From Cryptosporangium aurantiacum (GTDB lineage: Bacteria; Actinomycetota; Actinomycetes; Mycobacteriales; Cryptosporangiaceae), in the NCBI RefSeq assembly GCF_900143005.1, contig NZ_FRCS01000008.1, positions 124,001 to 188,000 on the forward strand: a stretch of 64,000 nt of DNA, in the 5' to 3' direction. The stretch's first letter is position 1; each line of letters opens with the position of its first letter. The notes under the pieces were generated by a model. The model had not been told where the DNA came from, did not search any database, and saw nothing but the letters and a program-made list of their open reading frames with translations. Positions 36,959 through 44,705 of the stretch are shown here, in pieces. The position numbers were made by a program, and so were the translations under genes.

Positions 36959-38590
36959 GTGGTTCCACCCGCCGCCCTGTGGGAGACCGCTGCGCTGACC
37001 CGGCTGGTCCGCGGTTCGCTGCTGGTACTGCTCATCGTCCTGTCGCTGGCCAGCACCGACGCGATCGCCCCGACGCTGCTGTGGTGCGCGCTGTTCGCGC
37101 TGGCGGCCGCCCCGGGCCTGATCGCACCGGAGCGGCCGTGGCCGGCCCGGATCGGCTGGCTCGCCGAGGTCATCGTGGTCTCGATGGCGGCCGCGACACC
37201 GCCTGCCGAGGAAGCGTTCGTCCACCCGGCGTTCGTGCTGTCCTACCTGGCCGCACCGGCGTTCGCGGTCGGAGCGGTGTTCGGCGCCGTGGAGCTCGTC
37301 GCGCTGGTCGCGGTCGCGATCGCCGCGCTCCTCGTCTCCGGCGCGCTGCAGGACCAGCTCGGTCAGGACGCGTTCGGGCTCGCCGCGTTCGAGTGGACGA
37401 TCCTGGCCGCCGTGGCCGGGACGGTCGGCCTCGCCGTCCGCCGGCTCATCCGCAGCCGGAGCGAGGCCGTCGAGCCGGAGTTCGTCCAGGCCGCGCGTCT
37501 GCTCACCCAGCTGCGGACGATCGCGCGGCAGCTTCCCGGCACGCTCGACCCCGGCAGCCTCGCCGACCGGCTGCTCGACGAGCTGGAGCGGGTCGCACCC
37601 GCCGACCGCAGCGCGGTCCTGACCGGCAGCGGCGGCGGCCGCCTGGAGGTGCTGACCCAGCGCGCGCCCGGCCGCGTCGCCTGGGAGACGTCGTTCGACG
37701 CCGACACCCCGCTCGCCGACACCTGGGCGAGCCAGCAACCCCAGGTCTCCGCCCGGACGCTCGACCGCGCGGGGCCGGGCACGCCGGTCTCCGTGCTCGT
37801 GCTGCCGATGATCACCGGGGTGCGGACCGTCGGGCTGGTCGTGCTCGAGACCGACCGGGTCGGGGCGTACTCGCCGACCACGGTCACCGAGGCCACCGAG
37901 GTCGTGAACAACGCCGCGCTCCGGCTGGAGACCGCGCTGCTCTTCGACGAGGTGCGCGGGCTGGCCACGGTCGAGGAACGGCAGCGCCTGGCCAGGGAGA
38001 TCCACGACGGCGTCGCCCAGGAACTGGTCATGGTCGGGTACGGGATCGACAACGCGATCGCCGACCTGCCGGAGGGCAGCGAGGCGGCGGAGAGCACACT
38101 GCGCCTGCTCCGCGTCGAGGTCACCCGCGTGATCACCGAGCTGCGGCTGAGCCTGTTCGAGCTGCGCAGCGACGTCGACCGGCACGGCGGCCTGGGCAGC
38201 GCGATCGCCGACTACGCCCGGACGATCGGCAGTTCGGCCGGCCTGCGGGTGCACCTGTCGCTGGACGAGTCGACCGCCCGGTTGCCCGCCGCCGTGGAAT
38301 CCGAACTGCTGCGGATCGCGCAGGAGGCGGTGACGAACGCGCGCAAGCACGCCGGGGCCGCGAATCTCTGGGTCACCTGCGAGGTCGACCCGCCGTACGC
38401 GCAGATCGAGGTCAGCGACGACGGAAAGGGGCTCGGCCGGGGCCGGCCGGACGGGCGCTACGGAATGACGATCATGGCTGAGCGAGCAAATCGGGTCCGG
38501 GCGGAGCTGGAGATCGTGCCGCGTGCCCCCAAAGGGACGACGGTCAGAGTCGTGCTCGGTGGGAAGACACGTCAAGGAACCGCCGGGTGA
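36959..38590 (+). CDS. Sensor histidine kinase with membrane and GAF domains
   Basis: A 543-residue HisKA_3-type kinase. Residues 15-165 contain four to six membrane helices (SLLVLLIVLSLAST, LLWCALFALAAAPGLIA and others). A GAF-like domain covers about 175-325. The dimerisation domain has ATVEERQRLAREIHDGVAQE with phospho-acceptor His349. The ATPase domain shows RIAQEAVTNARKHAGAANLW and VSDDGKGLGRGRPDGRYGM. A LuxR-type response regulator follows after 316 nt and is the probable partner. The start is GTG 36959, 40 nt after the ligase gene; the ribosome binding site is weak. Confidence 0.9.
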   Translation: MVPPAALWETAALTRLVRGSLLVLLIVLSLASTDAIAPTLLWCALFALAAAPGLIAPERPWPARIGWLAEVIVVSMAAATPPAEEAFVHPAFVLSYLAAPAFAVGAVFGAVELVALVAVAIAALLVSGALQDQLGQDAFGLAAFEWTILAAVAGTVGLAVRRLIRSRSEAVEPEFVQAARLLTQLRTIARQLPGTLDPGSLADRLLDELERVAPADRSAVLTGSGGGRLEVLTQRAPGRVAWETSFDADTPLADTWASQQPQVSARTLDRAGPGTPVSVLVLPMITGVRTVGLVVLETDRVGAYSPTTVTEATEVVNNAALRLETALLFDEVRGLATVEERQRLAREIHDGVAQELVMVGYGIDNAIADLPEGSEAAESTLRLLRVEVTRVITELRLSLFELRSDVDRHGGLGSAIADYARTIGSSAGLRVHLSLDESTARLPAAVESELLRIAQEAVTNARKHAGAANLWVTCEVDPPYAQIEVSDDGKGLGRGRPDGRYGMTIMAERANRVRAELEIVPRAPKGTTVRVVLGGKTRQGTAG

Positions 38591-38906
38591 CGGTGGGCTC
38601 GCGCAGAGCTTGACCGGGGGCCCGATAAGCTGCGACGGTTACTGAACCGTACCGTCGGACAGAGTCGTTAATAGTCCCATTTATCCCTATGTATTCGGCA
38701 CGATTCGTACGGGGATGCCTACGCAGTGTTGCTAATGGCATAATTCATACCAACAAGCGTTTTCCGCACCTCGAACGCGCGGCCTAGTTCGTCCATTATG
38801 GCCGAACGGAATGCATCTTCCCAGGCCATCAGCTACAGAGGCCCTGATATGAGAACTTTAGGCGACGGATCGTATAACGTGACACTGCAGGAGGTGCGGC
38901 CAGACA
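38591..38906. promoter_or_regulatory. A/T-rich regulatory region upstream of the LuxR response regulator
   Basis: This 316-nt non-coding stretch is clearly richer in A/T than the rest of the window between about 38660 and 38890. It includes the palindrome ACGGTTACTGAACCGT near 38635, and a CATAAT box near 38740 that could be a -10 element. No ORF with good codon bias is present. It most likely holds the promoter and operator of the response-regulator gene. Confidence 0.5.
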
Positions 38907-39602
38907 GTGACTGACAACAGGTCCTTCCCCAGCCCGCCGGGGGGCGAGGCCAGCGGCGGGGTAACGACTGTTCTCCTCGTCGACGACCACGATCTGATTC
39001 GGCAAGGGCTCCGCCACGCTTTCGAGCGCGATCCGGGTTTTGAGGTGGTCGGGGAGGCCGGGTCCGTCGCCGACGCTCTCCGGAAAGCGGCCGAACTCAA
39101 GCCCGACGTCGTGATCATGGATCTCCGGTTGCCCGACGGCAGCGGCCTGGAGGCGACGAAGGCGTTGCGTTCGTCCCGCGCCGACATCGGCATCGTGGTC
39201 CTGACCATGTACGCCGGCGACGACCAGTTGTTCGGTGCGCTGGAAGCCGGGGCTTCGGCCTTCGTGCCGAAGAACGCGCCGGCCGACGAGGTGGTCGCGT
39301 CCGCGCGGCACGCGGCGTCGTCCCCGAACGCGTTCACAGCCTCGGACCTCGCCAGCGCCATGAAGCGGCGGCTGACCCCGAGTGGCCCGCACCTGTCCCC
39401 GCGGGAGAGCCAGGTCCTTCGTCTGCTGGCCGACGGGATGAGCGTCGCGGGTATCGCGAAGCAGCTCTACGTCAGCGAGTCGACGGCGAAGACCCACATC
39501 TCGAAGCTCTACGAGAAGCTCGGTGCGGGAAACCGCGCCCAGGCCCTGATGACCGCGTTGCGGCTGGGGCTCTTGGAAGCCCCGAACACCCCGGGTCTGT
39601 AG
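38907..39602 (+). CDS. NarL/LuxR-family response regulator
   Basis: A 231-residue response regulator. The receiver domain has VLLVDDHDLIRQGLRHAF (Asp26/27), phospho-acceptor Asp72 in VVIMDLRLPDGSG, VLTMYAGDDQ, and Lys in AFVPKNAPADEV. The LuxR helix-turn-helix is LSPRESQVLRLLADGMSVAG then KQLYVSESTAKTHISKLYEK. GTG 38907 follows GGAGG at 38890, a rather long 12-nt spacing. The gene is followed by a good intrinsic terminator. Its partner is probably the GAF-containing kinase upstream. Confidence 0.92.
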   Translation: MTDNRSFPSPPGGEASGGVTTVLLVDDHDLIRQGLRHAFERDPGFEVVGEAGSVADALRKAAELKPDVVIMDLRLPDGSGLEATKALRSSRADIGIVVLTMYAGDDQLFGALEAGASAFVPKNAPADEVVASARHAASSPNAFTASDLASAMKRRLTPSGPHLSPRESQVLRLLADGMSVAGIAKQLYVSESTAKTHISKLYEKLGAGNRAQALMTALRLGLLEAPNTPGL

Positions 39603-39616
39603 GCAGTACTTCCGCT

Positions 39617-39643
39617 CCGGCCCGGTCTGCGCGACCGGGCCGG
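39617..39643 (+). terminator. Intrinsic terminator after the response regulator
   Basis: A perfect 11-bp stem (CCGGCCCGGTC and its complement) with a five-base loop is followed by TTGCTGTTTCTG, a T-rich tail. It lies 15 nt after the response-regulator stop. Confidence 0.85.
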
Positions 39644-39700
39644 TTGCTGTTTCTGCGTCACGCGGACGCGATGCCGCGCGCCACCGCCCGCCAGCCCGCA

Positions 39701-39950
39701 CCCGGGGCCGGCGCCCGCAGGCCGGGGCCGACGCCCGCAGGCCGGGGCCGACGCCCGCAGGCCGGGGCCGACGCCCGCAGGCCGGGGCCGACGCCCGCAG
39801 GCCGGGGCCGACGCCCGCAGGCCGCGCGGCGGATGGCCGCGCGGCGGCGGCGGATGGCCGCGCGGCGGCGTGCCGGATGGCCGCGCGGCGGCGGCGTTCC
39901 GGATGGCCGCGCGGCGGCGTTCCGGATGGCCGCGCGGCGGCTGGCCGCTG
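39701..39950. repeat. Two adjacent GC-rich minisatellites
   Basis: Five exact copies of the 20-bp unit GCCGGGGCCGACGCCCGCAG lie at 39721-39820, with an imperfect copy at 39701-39720. They are followed by about five copies of GGATGGCCGCGCGGCGG at irregular spacing up to 39950. The block lies between convergent genes. Open frames on both strands are low-complexity and judged non-coding. Confidence 0.9.
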
Positions 39951-39954
39951 GTTC

Positions 39955-39999
39955 ACGCGAAACCGGGCTCTAAGGCGCGCTTAGAGCCCGGTTTCGCGT
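39955..39999. terminator. Perfect 20-bp hairpin after pimB'
   Basis: Exact 20-nt arms (ACGCGAAACCGGGCTCTAAG and its complement) surround a five-base loop. The hairpin lies 9 nt beyond the stop of the minus-strand mannosyltransferase gene. It most likely terminates that operon. Confidence 0.8.
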
Positions 40000-40008
40000 C
40001 GATCGGCG

Positions 40009-41322
40009 TCAGGCGCCGGCGCGCGGGCCGCTCAGGAGCTTTGCCATCCTCGCGGCGAGGGTGTCCCAGTGCCAGTCGCGCTCCACCCAGACGCGGCCGG
40101 CCTTCCCCATCGCCTGCGCCTTGGCAGGGTCGGCGAGCAGCTCGGACGCGCGGTCGACCAGCGCGCTGAGGTCGCGTCCCCCGACCACGTACCCGGTCTC
40201 CCCCTCCAGCACCGCGTCCGGCGCCCCCCCGGAGTCACCGGCGATCACCGGCAACCCCGTCGCCGACGCCTCCAGGTAGACGATCCCCAGCCCCTCGACG
40301 TCCAGCCCCCGACGCCGGGTCCGGCACGGCATCGCGAACACGTGCCCCGCTGCGTAGTGGGCGGGCAGCTCCGCCCACGGCACCGACCCGGTGAACTTCA
40401 CGTGCTCGGTGACGCCGTGCCGCGCCGCGAGTTTCTGCAGGTTCTCGCGATACGGGCCACCGCTGACCAGCAGCAACACCGCACCCGGCACCCGGCGCCG
40501 GATCTCCGGCAACGCCCGGATCAGCTGGTCCTGGCCCTTGCGCGGAACGAGCCGGGACACGCAGACGATCGTCGGCCGGTCACCCAGCCCGTACCGCTCA
40601 CGCACCGCCGACGCGTCCACGCCGGGGTGGAACTCGCTGGTGTTCACGCCGCCGGGCAGGTGCACCAGCTCGGCCCGGTCACCGACCGGACCGGCCAGCT
40701 TGGACCGCGTGTACGCGCCGAGGTACGTGATCACGTCGACGCCGTCGGCGATCCGGCCGAGCAGCTGCCGCGGACCGGGCAACGCCGCCCATCCGGCCTC
40801 GTGGCCGTGGGTCTGGGCGACCTGCCAGTCCACACCGGCGCGACGCCGCAACACCGGCGCCAGCAGCCCGAGCGGGGCGGCGGCGCCGTACCAGGCGGTG
40901 GTGCAGCCGTACTCCAGCGCGGTCGCAACGACCCGCCGGGCCGCGCCGGGCGTCGGGACCAGCAGCGACGTCGGGTGCCGGACGACCGGGAACGGCTGCT
41001 CGGCGTCGAATTCCTCGCAGCCCTTCCAACGCGACGCGTAGACCACCAGCGAGCCGGGCGGCTGCCGCACCGCGAGCTGGTGGACGAACGTCTGGATGCC
41101 ACCCGGACGGGGTGGAAAGTCGTTCGTGACCAGCAACGTCCGCCGGACGTTCGTCGGCGGCGGCGACGCGTCCGCCCGGCGCACCGGGCCGTCCGTCCGG
41201 GACTCCGGTCCGTCCGTCCGGGAGCCCGGTGCGTCCGTCGGGGAGCCCGGGCCGTCCGGCGGGGAGCCCGGGCCGTCCGGCGGGGAGCCCGGGCCGTCCG
41301 GCGGGGAGCCCGAGGCGCTCAT
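40009..41322 (-). CDS. pimB: GDP-mannose-dependent phosphatidylinositol-monomannoside mannosyltransferase (PimB')
   Basis: A 437-residue GT-B glycosyltransferase (GT4 family) adding the second mannose to PIM1 in envelope glycolipid synthesis. The N-terminal LLVTNDFPPRPGGIQTFVHQ is the acceptor loop. VCVSRLVPRKGQDQLIRALP, GHVFAMPCRTRRRGLDVEGL and IVYLEASATGLPVIAGDSGG make up the GDP-mannose site with the EX7E motif. It lies near fadD15, as Rv2188c does near Rv2187. The first 50 residues are SPPDGPG heptapeptide repeats not seen in the family. ATG 41322 overlaps the M48 protease stop by ATGA, while GTG 41184 would give a family-length protein, so the start is open. Confidence 0.92.
   Translation of the reverse strand: MSASGSPPDGPGSPPDGPGSPPDGPGSPTDAPGSRTDGPESRTDGPVRRADASPPPTNVRRTLLVTNDFPPRPGGIQTFVHQLAVRQPPGSLVVYASRWKGCEEFDAEQPFPVVRHPTSLLVPTPGAARRVVATALEYGCTTAWYGAAAPLGLLAPVLRRRAGVDWQVAQTHGHEAGWAALPGPRQLLGRIADGVDVITYLGAYTRSKLAGPVGDRAELVHLPGGVNTSEFHPGVDASAVRERYGLGDRPTIVCVSRLVPRKGQDQLIRALPEIRRRVPGAVLLLVSGGPYRENLQKLAARHGVTEHVKFTGSVPWAELPAHYAAGHVFAMPCRTRRRGLDVEGLGIVYLEASATGLPVIAGDSGGAPDAVLEGETGYVVGGRDLSALVDRASELLADPAKAQAMGKAGRVWVERDWHWDTLAARMAKLLSGPRAGA
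41241..41303 (-). repeat. 21-bp tandem repeat at the 5' end of pimB'
   Basis: Three exact copies of a 21-bp unit beginning GGGAGCCCGGGCCGTCC, with degenerate copies on both sides, encode SPPDGPG heptapeptides. They lie between the two possible start codons of pimB'. Confidence 0.85.
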
Positions 41323-42617
41323 CGGGCGGGTGCCGGAACCGGGAGGCCTTCGCGGGCGGCGAACTCCCTGGCGGCCGCGATGCGGTCCACTGTGGTCGGG
41401 TGGGTGCCGAACCAGAGCTGGAAGAACTGGTTCGGACGGAGGTCGGCCCGGTTCTGCAGGGCCAACCTGCGTTCCATCGACACGAACGCCTCCGGGTCGC
41501 GGGTGAGTTCCAGCGCGTGCTCGTCCGCACGCGCCTCGATCTGGCGGGAGACCAGCGCTTGCAGCGGTGTCGACAGGGCCCCGACGACCGCGATAATCGC
41601 CAGCACCAGGCCGACCGACCGTGGGTCCGCGAGGCTGTCGACGCCGGCCCGGCGCAGCAGCGGAGCCCACCCGCCGAGGACCGCGAGCCCACACACCGCG
41701 GACGCCGCCCCCAGCGCCCCGAGCACGGTGCCGGTGACGACGTCGCGGTGGACGGCGTGGCCGAGTTCGTGGGCGACGACCGACTCCACCTCCTCCGGCG
41801 GCGCGTCTTTCAGCAGCGTGTCGTAGACGACGATCCGCCGGCTGGCGCCGTAACCGGAGACGTACGCGTTGAGCGCGGTCGTCCGCCGGGATGCGTCGGC
41901 GATCAGCACGTCCTTCACCGGATCGCCGTCGCGTTCGGCGAGCTGCAACAGGCTGGTCCGGAGCGCGGAGTCGGGCATCGGAGTGAACTTGTTGAACAGC
42001 GGCTCGATCAGGATCGGGAACGCGAACGAGGCGACGAACACAAACGCGGCGGCACCGGCCGCGGCCCATGTCCACCACCAGTTCGGCGTGGCGCGGATCA
42101 GCGCGAACAGCACCAGCGTCACCACCGCGGTCAGTACCGCCGAGACCGCCCACGCCTTGCCCTGGTCGGCCAGCCAGCCGCCCCAGTTCTGCGTCGACAG
42201 GCCGTACCGGCGCAGCAGGACCTCCGACCAGGCAGCGAGCGGAAGCGTCACCACCGTCGCCACGGCCCCCAGGACGACGCCGCCGAGCAGCGCCTCCACC
42301 CACCACGCGCCACCGAGCGGACGCGCGACGGCGGACACCAAACGGGCGCCGAGCGGCGTCAGGCCGAACGCCAGCGCGATCACGAGTCCCAGTCCGAGCC
42401 GGGTGAGCGACCACGGCCGCAGCGCCGCGCGGAACACGCTGCCGCGGCGGATCTCGTCCTCGGAGAAGTCGGTGCTCGCGTCGGCGCGGGGCACGGTGAC
42501 CGCGGGGCGGGCGTCACCAGCGGGGGCGGTGCGCCACGGCGTGAGGAACCCGGCAGTCACCACGACGGCGGCACCGAGCACCAGGAACGCGATCAGGGCG
42601 ACGGCTCGGCTGGACAC
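41319..42617 (-). CDS. M48-family zinc metalloprotease (Ste24/CAAX prenyl protease type)
   Basis: A 432-residue integral membrane protease. The zinc motif is VVAHELGHAVHRDVV (HExxH), with the third ligand in RQIEARADEHALEL. About six hydrophobic helices are spread through the chain, beginning with AVALIAFLVLGAAVVVTAGF. SGYGASRRIVVYDTLLKDAP precedes the active site, as in Ste24-like enzymes. Bacterial relatives degrade misfolded membrane proteins. GTG 42617 is the start, with GGAGA just upstream. It is coupled to pimB' by ATGA. Confidence 0.9.
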   Translation of the reverse strand: MSSRAVALIAFLVLGAAVVVTAGFLTPWRTAPAGDARPAVTVPRADASTDFSEDEIRRGSVFRAALRPWSLTRLGLGLVIALAFGLTPLGARLVSAVARPLGGAWWVEALLGGVVLGAVATVVTLPLAAWSEVLLRRYGLSTQNWGGWLADQGKAWAVSAVLTAVVTLVLFALIRATPNWWWTWAAAGAAAFVFVASFAFPILIEPLFNKFTPMPDSALRTSLLQLAERDGDPVKDVLIADASRRTTALNAYVSGYGASRRIVVYDTLLKDAPPEEVESVVAHELGHAVHRDVVTGTVLGALGAASAVCGLAVLGGWAPLLRRAGVDSLADPRSVGLVLAIIAVVGALSTPLQALVSRQIEARADEHALELTRDPEAFVSMERRLALQNRADLRPNQFFQLWFGTHPTTVDRIAAAREFAAREGLPVPAPAR

Positions 42618-42670
42618 TCTCCGATCATCCCAGCCCCACCCCACTCCCCAACCAGCGGTCATCCGCTCGC

Positions 42671-42757
42671 GCCGCACCACCCTCCCCGCGGGCGTCCGTC
42701 CAGCGCCGCACCACCGTCCCCGCGGGCGTCCGCTCAGCGCCGCACCACCGTCCGCAT
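42671..42757. repeat. 34-bp direct repeat, about 2.5 copies
   Basis: The unit begins GCCGCACCACCGTCCCCGCG and recurs at 42671, 42705 and 42739, with the third copy truncated. It lies in the gap between the protease gene and the Cys-rich protein gene. No coding function is apparent. Confidence 0.75.
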
Positions 42758-42828
42758 GGCCCAGCCGCTCGCGCCGCGTCCGCCCGTCCACGCGGGTCTA
42801 ACCGCGCGGGGCCGGTCGGGGCGCGCGG

Positions 42829-43119
42829 TCAGCCCGCTCGCCTGCGGGCACGCTCCTCGTCGGCGTGGCGGGCGCCGAGCCAGTCGGCCCGTCGGCGCTC
42901 GTGCTCGGGCGGGGTGGCCGCGGTGATCGACACGAACTCCGGGTCGAACCCCGCGGACACGAACGCCTGCAGTGCGGCGTTCTCCACCTCGTCGAGTTCG
43001 ACGCCGGCCGGCAGCTCGGTCAGCTCGACGCCTGCCGGTGGGGCACCGACCAATGCACTGATCACGCAGTCGGTGCAGCCGGAGCCGCGAACCCCACACG
43101 CGTCGCAGTCGATGAGCAT
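42829..43119 (-). CDS. Small Cys-rich protein
   Basis: A 96-residue protein with the N-terminal motif MLIDCDACGVRGSGCTDCVI. Its Cys residues (5, 8, 15, 18) suggest a zinc or Fe-S site; the pattern DCDxC-x6-CxDC is conserved in actinobacterial proteins at this place, from memory. An acidic middle (ELPAGVELDEVENAALQAFV) and a basic tail follow. ATG 43119 is chosen because GGAGG lies upstream and the motif is N-terminal. The function is unknown. Confidence 0.72.
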   Translation of the reverse strand: MLIDCDACGVRGSGCTDCVISALVGAPPAGVELTELPAGVELDEVENAALQAFVSAGFDPEFVSITAATPPEHERRRADWLGARHADEERARRRAG

Positions 43120-43186
43120 CCTTCGTCGCCTCCTTCCGTGCATCTCTTCTGCCACGGACAGTAGGCAAGGGGTACGACAAAACCGG

Positions 43187-44539
43187 TTACGCCCGGTCGA
43201 GCCGCCGCACCAGCACTACGGACGGCACCGCGTACGCACCCGCGCGCCGGATCCCGTCGGCCACCTCCTTGTCGGACGACACGACCACGACCGGCCGCCC
43301 CTTCGGCTCGGCGCGCACCAGCCGCCGGATCACCTCGTCGGCGGTCTCCCCCGGCGGGCTGAAGATCACCCGCACGCCGCGCGGTGACCCGGGCGCCGCC
43401 GGTGGCCGCCCCGCTCCGTCAAATACCACCGTGATCTCGGCGTTCGTCTGCGCGGCGAGGCCGGCCAGCCCGGCCAGCAGGCGCGTGCGCTGCTGCTCCA
43501 GCGCGATCCCGGGGAACCCGGTCTTCGTGACGTTGTAACCGTCGATGACCAGGTGGACGCGGGGCAGCCCGAGCAGCTGGTCGAGCCGGGCCGGATCGTC
43601 GGCGGCCCAGAGCTGCCCGCCCGCCTTGGTCCGGCTGCCCGCCGCAGCGGCCGCGGACGCCGCGATGGCGTCCCCGGGGAGCGTGTCCGGCGGTGCGACC
43701 GCGAGCTCGCGTCGCAGGCCCTGGGTGGCGTTGCCGATCGTCTCCAGCAGCAGCCAGAGCCTGGCCTCGTCGGTCACCCGACCGGCCCGGCTCGCCGACT
43801 TCGCCAGCTCCAGCTCCCGCTCGGCGTCGGCCAGCCGAGAACGGAGGCGGCGGATCTCGGCGTCCGAGGTGCTGGACGCGGCCGCGACCCGGCCCCGCTC
43901 GGTGGAGACCGCGTCGGTGAGCCGCCGGACGTCCTGCTCGGAGTCGCGCAGCGCCTTACTCAACTCCCGGACGCGAGCGCGCAGCTCGTCGGCCTCGGCG
44001 CGAACCGCGGCCAGGTCGGATCGCAGCTTGTCGGCGTCGGCCTTGGCGTTCACCCGGGCCCGTTCGAGCTGCTCCGTGAGCCGCTCCACCTGCCGGGCCG
44101 CGGCCTGCACCTGCTCGGACTCGGCCGCCGCCACCACGGTCGCCGACGCGGCCTCGACCAGCGTCGTCCAGTGCGAGGGACGGGCCAGGTAGGCGAGCGC
44201 GGCGACCTCGACGGGGTCCGCGGCTCCGGGCGGCGTCCCGGCGGCCACGGCCGCGCCGAGCGGTCCGGCGGCCTCGACCGCCCGCTCCGCCAGGCGCTCC
44301 CGGAACACGGGGTCGGCGGCGAGCTGGGCGACCACGGCCGGACCGGCCAGCCGGGCGCGCCGCGCGGGCGTGAACTGCGCGAATCGACGCAGCTGGGCGG
44401 GCAGCACGTCCGGCCCCAGGCCGGGGAACAAGTCGACGGCGAGCGCGGTGACTCGCGCCCGAACGGCATCCGGCAGCAACGGTTCGGCGCTCGGAGTCTC
44501 GTCCTGAGCGCCGTCCGTTCTGTGGTGGTCGCCGGTCAC
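43187..44539 (-). CDS. NYN-domain (YacP/PIN-like) putative RNase
   Basis: A 450-residue protein. Residues 15-120 are Ala/Pro-rich and helical. About residues 140-250 form a coiled coil (QVERLTEQLERARVNAKADA and following). The C terminus is a NYN/YacP domain: VHLVIDGYNVTKTGFPGIAL, EITVVFDGAGRPPAAPGSPR, GVRVIFSPPGETADEVIRRL and VVVVSSDKEVADG carry the acidic metal ligands of PIN-like nucleases. Such proteins probably cut RNA. GTG 44539 is the start with a poor ribosome binding site. It is divergent from the exonuclease gene. Confidence 0.83.
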   Translation of the reverse strand: MTGDHHRTDGAQDETPSAEPLLPDAVRARVTALAVDLFPGLGPDVLPAQLRRFAQFTPARRARLAGPAVVAQLAADPVFRERLAERAVEAAGPLGAAVAAGTPPGAADPVEVAALAYLARPSHWTTLVEAASATVVAAAESEQVQAAARQVERLTEQLERARVNAKADADKLRSDLAAVRAEADELRARVRELSKALRDSEQDVRRLTDAVSTERGRVAAASSTSDAEIRRLRSRLADAERELELAKSASRAGRVTDEARLWLLLETIGNATQGLRRELAVAPPDTLPGDAIAASAAAAAGSRTKAGGQLWAADDPARLDQLLGLPRVHLVIDGYNVTKTGFPGIALEQQRTRLLAGLAGLAAQTNAEITVVFDGAGRPPAAPGSPRGVRVIFSPPGETADEVIRRLVRAEPKGRPVVVVSSDKEVADGIRRAGAYAVPSVVLVRRLDRA

Positions 44540-44693
44540 AGGGGCCGCGGAGTGACGCGCCAGCCTGTGTTCCGCCCGGGCCGGATGGTGGACATGCTGC
44601 CAGTCTTCCACTCCCCACCGGTCGACGGCGGCACGACGGACCACGTCTGACCAGGTGAAGGTGGCAGGCCACGTTTTTGTCCCACCCACCCCC

Positions 44694-44699
44694 TACGGT
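44694..44699 (+). promoter_or_regulatory. Candidate -10 element for a leaderless exonuclease mRNA
   Basis: TACGGT is followed by six bases and then ATG 44706, which lacks a Shine-Dalgarno sequence. The spacing fits a TANNNT promoter with transcription starting at the ATG. Confidence 0.4.
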
Positions 44700-44705
44700 C
44701 GGCCC

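Noticed and set aside
35074-37173. Long minus-strand open frame of 699 codons opposite the acyl-CoA ligase
   Set aside because: It mirrors the ligase gene, has no recognisable family sequence and an arginine/histidine-rich composition typical of antisense frames in high-GC DNA.
39721-39820. Possible CRISPR array
   Set aside because: The 20-bp units are contiguous and have no unique spacers; no cas genes are nearby. It is a minisatellite.
38829-39956. Minus-strand frame covering the response regulator and the minisatellite
   Set aside because: It runs antisense to a clear response-regulator gene and through tandem repeats, giving low-complexity protein with no family features.
43187-44689. 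Extended start for the NYN protein at 44689
   Set aside because: The extra 50 residues run into the divergent promoter region and look non-coding; GTG 44539 gives a more typical N terminus.
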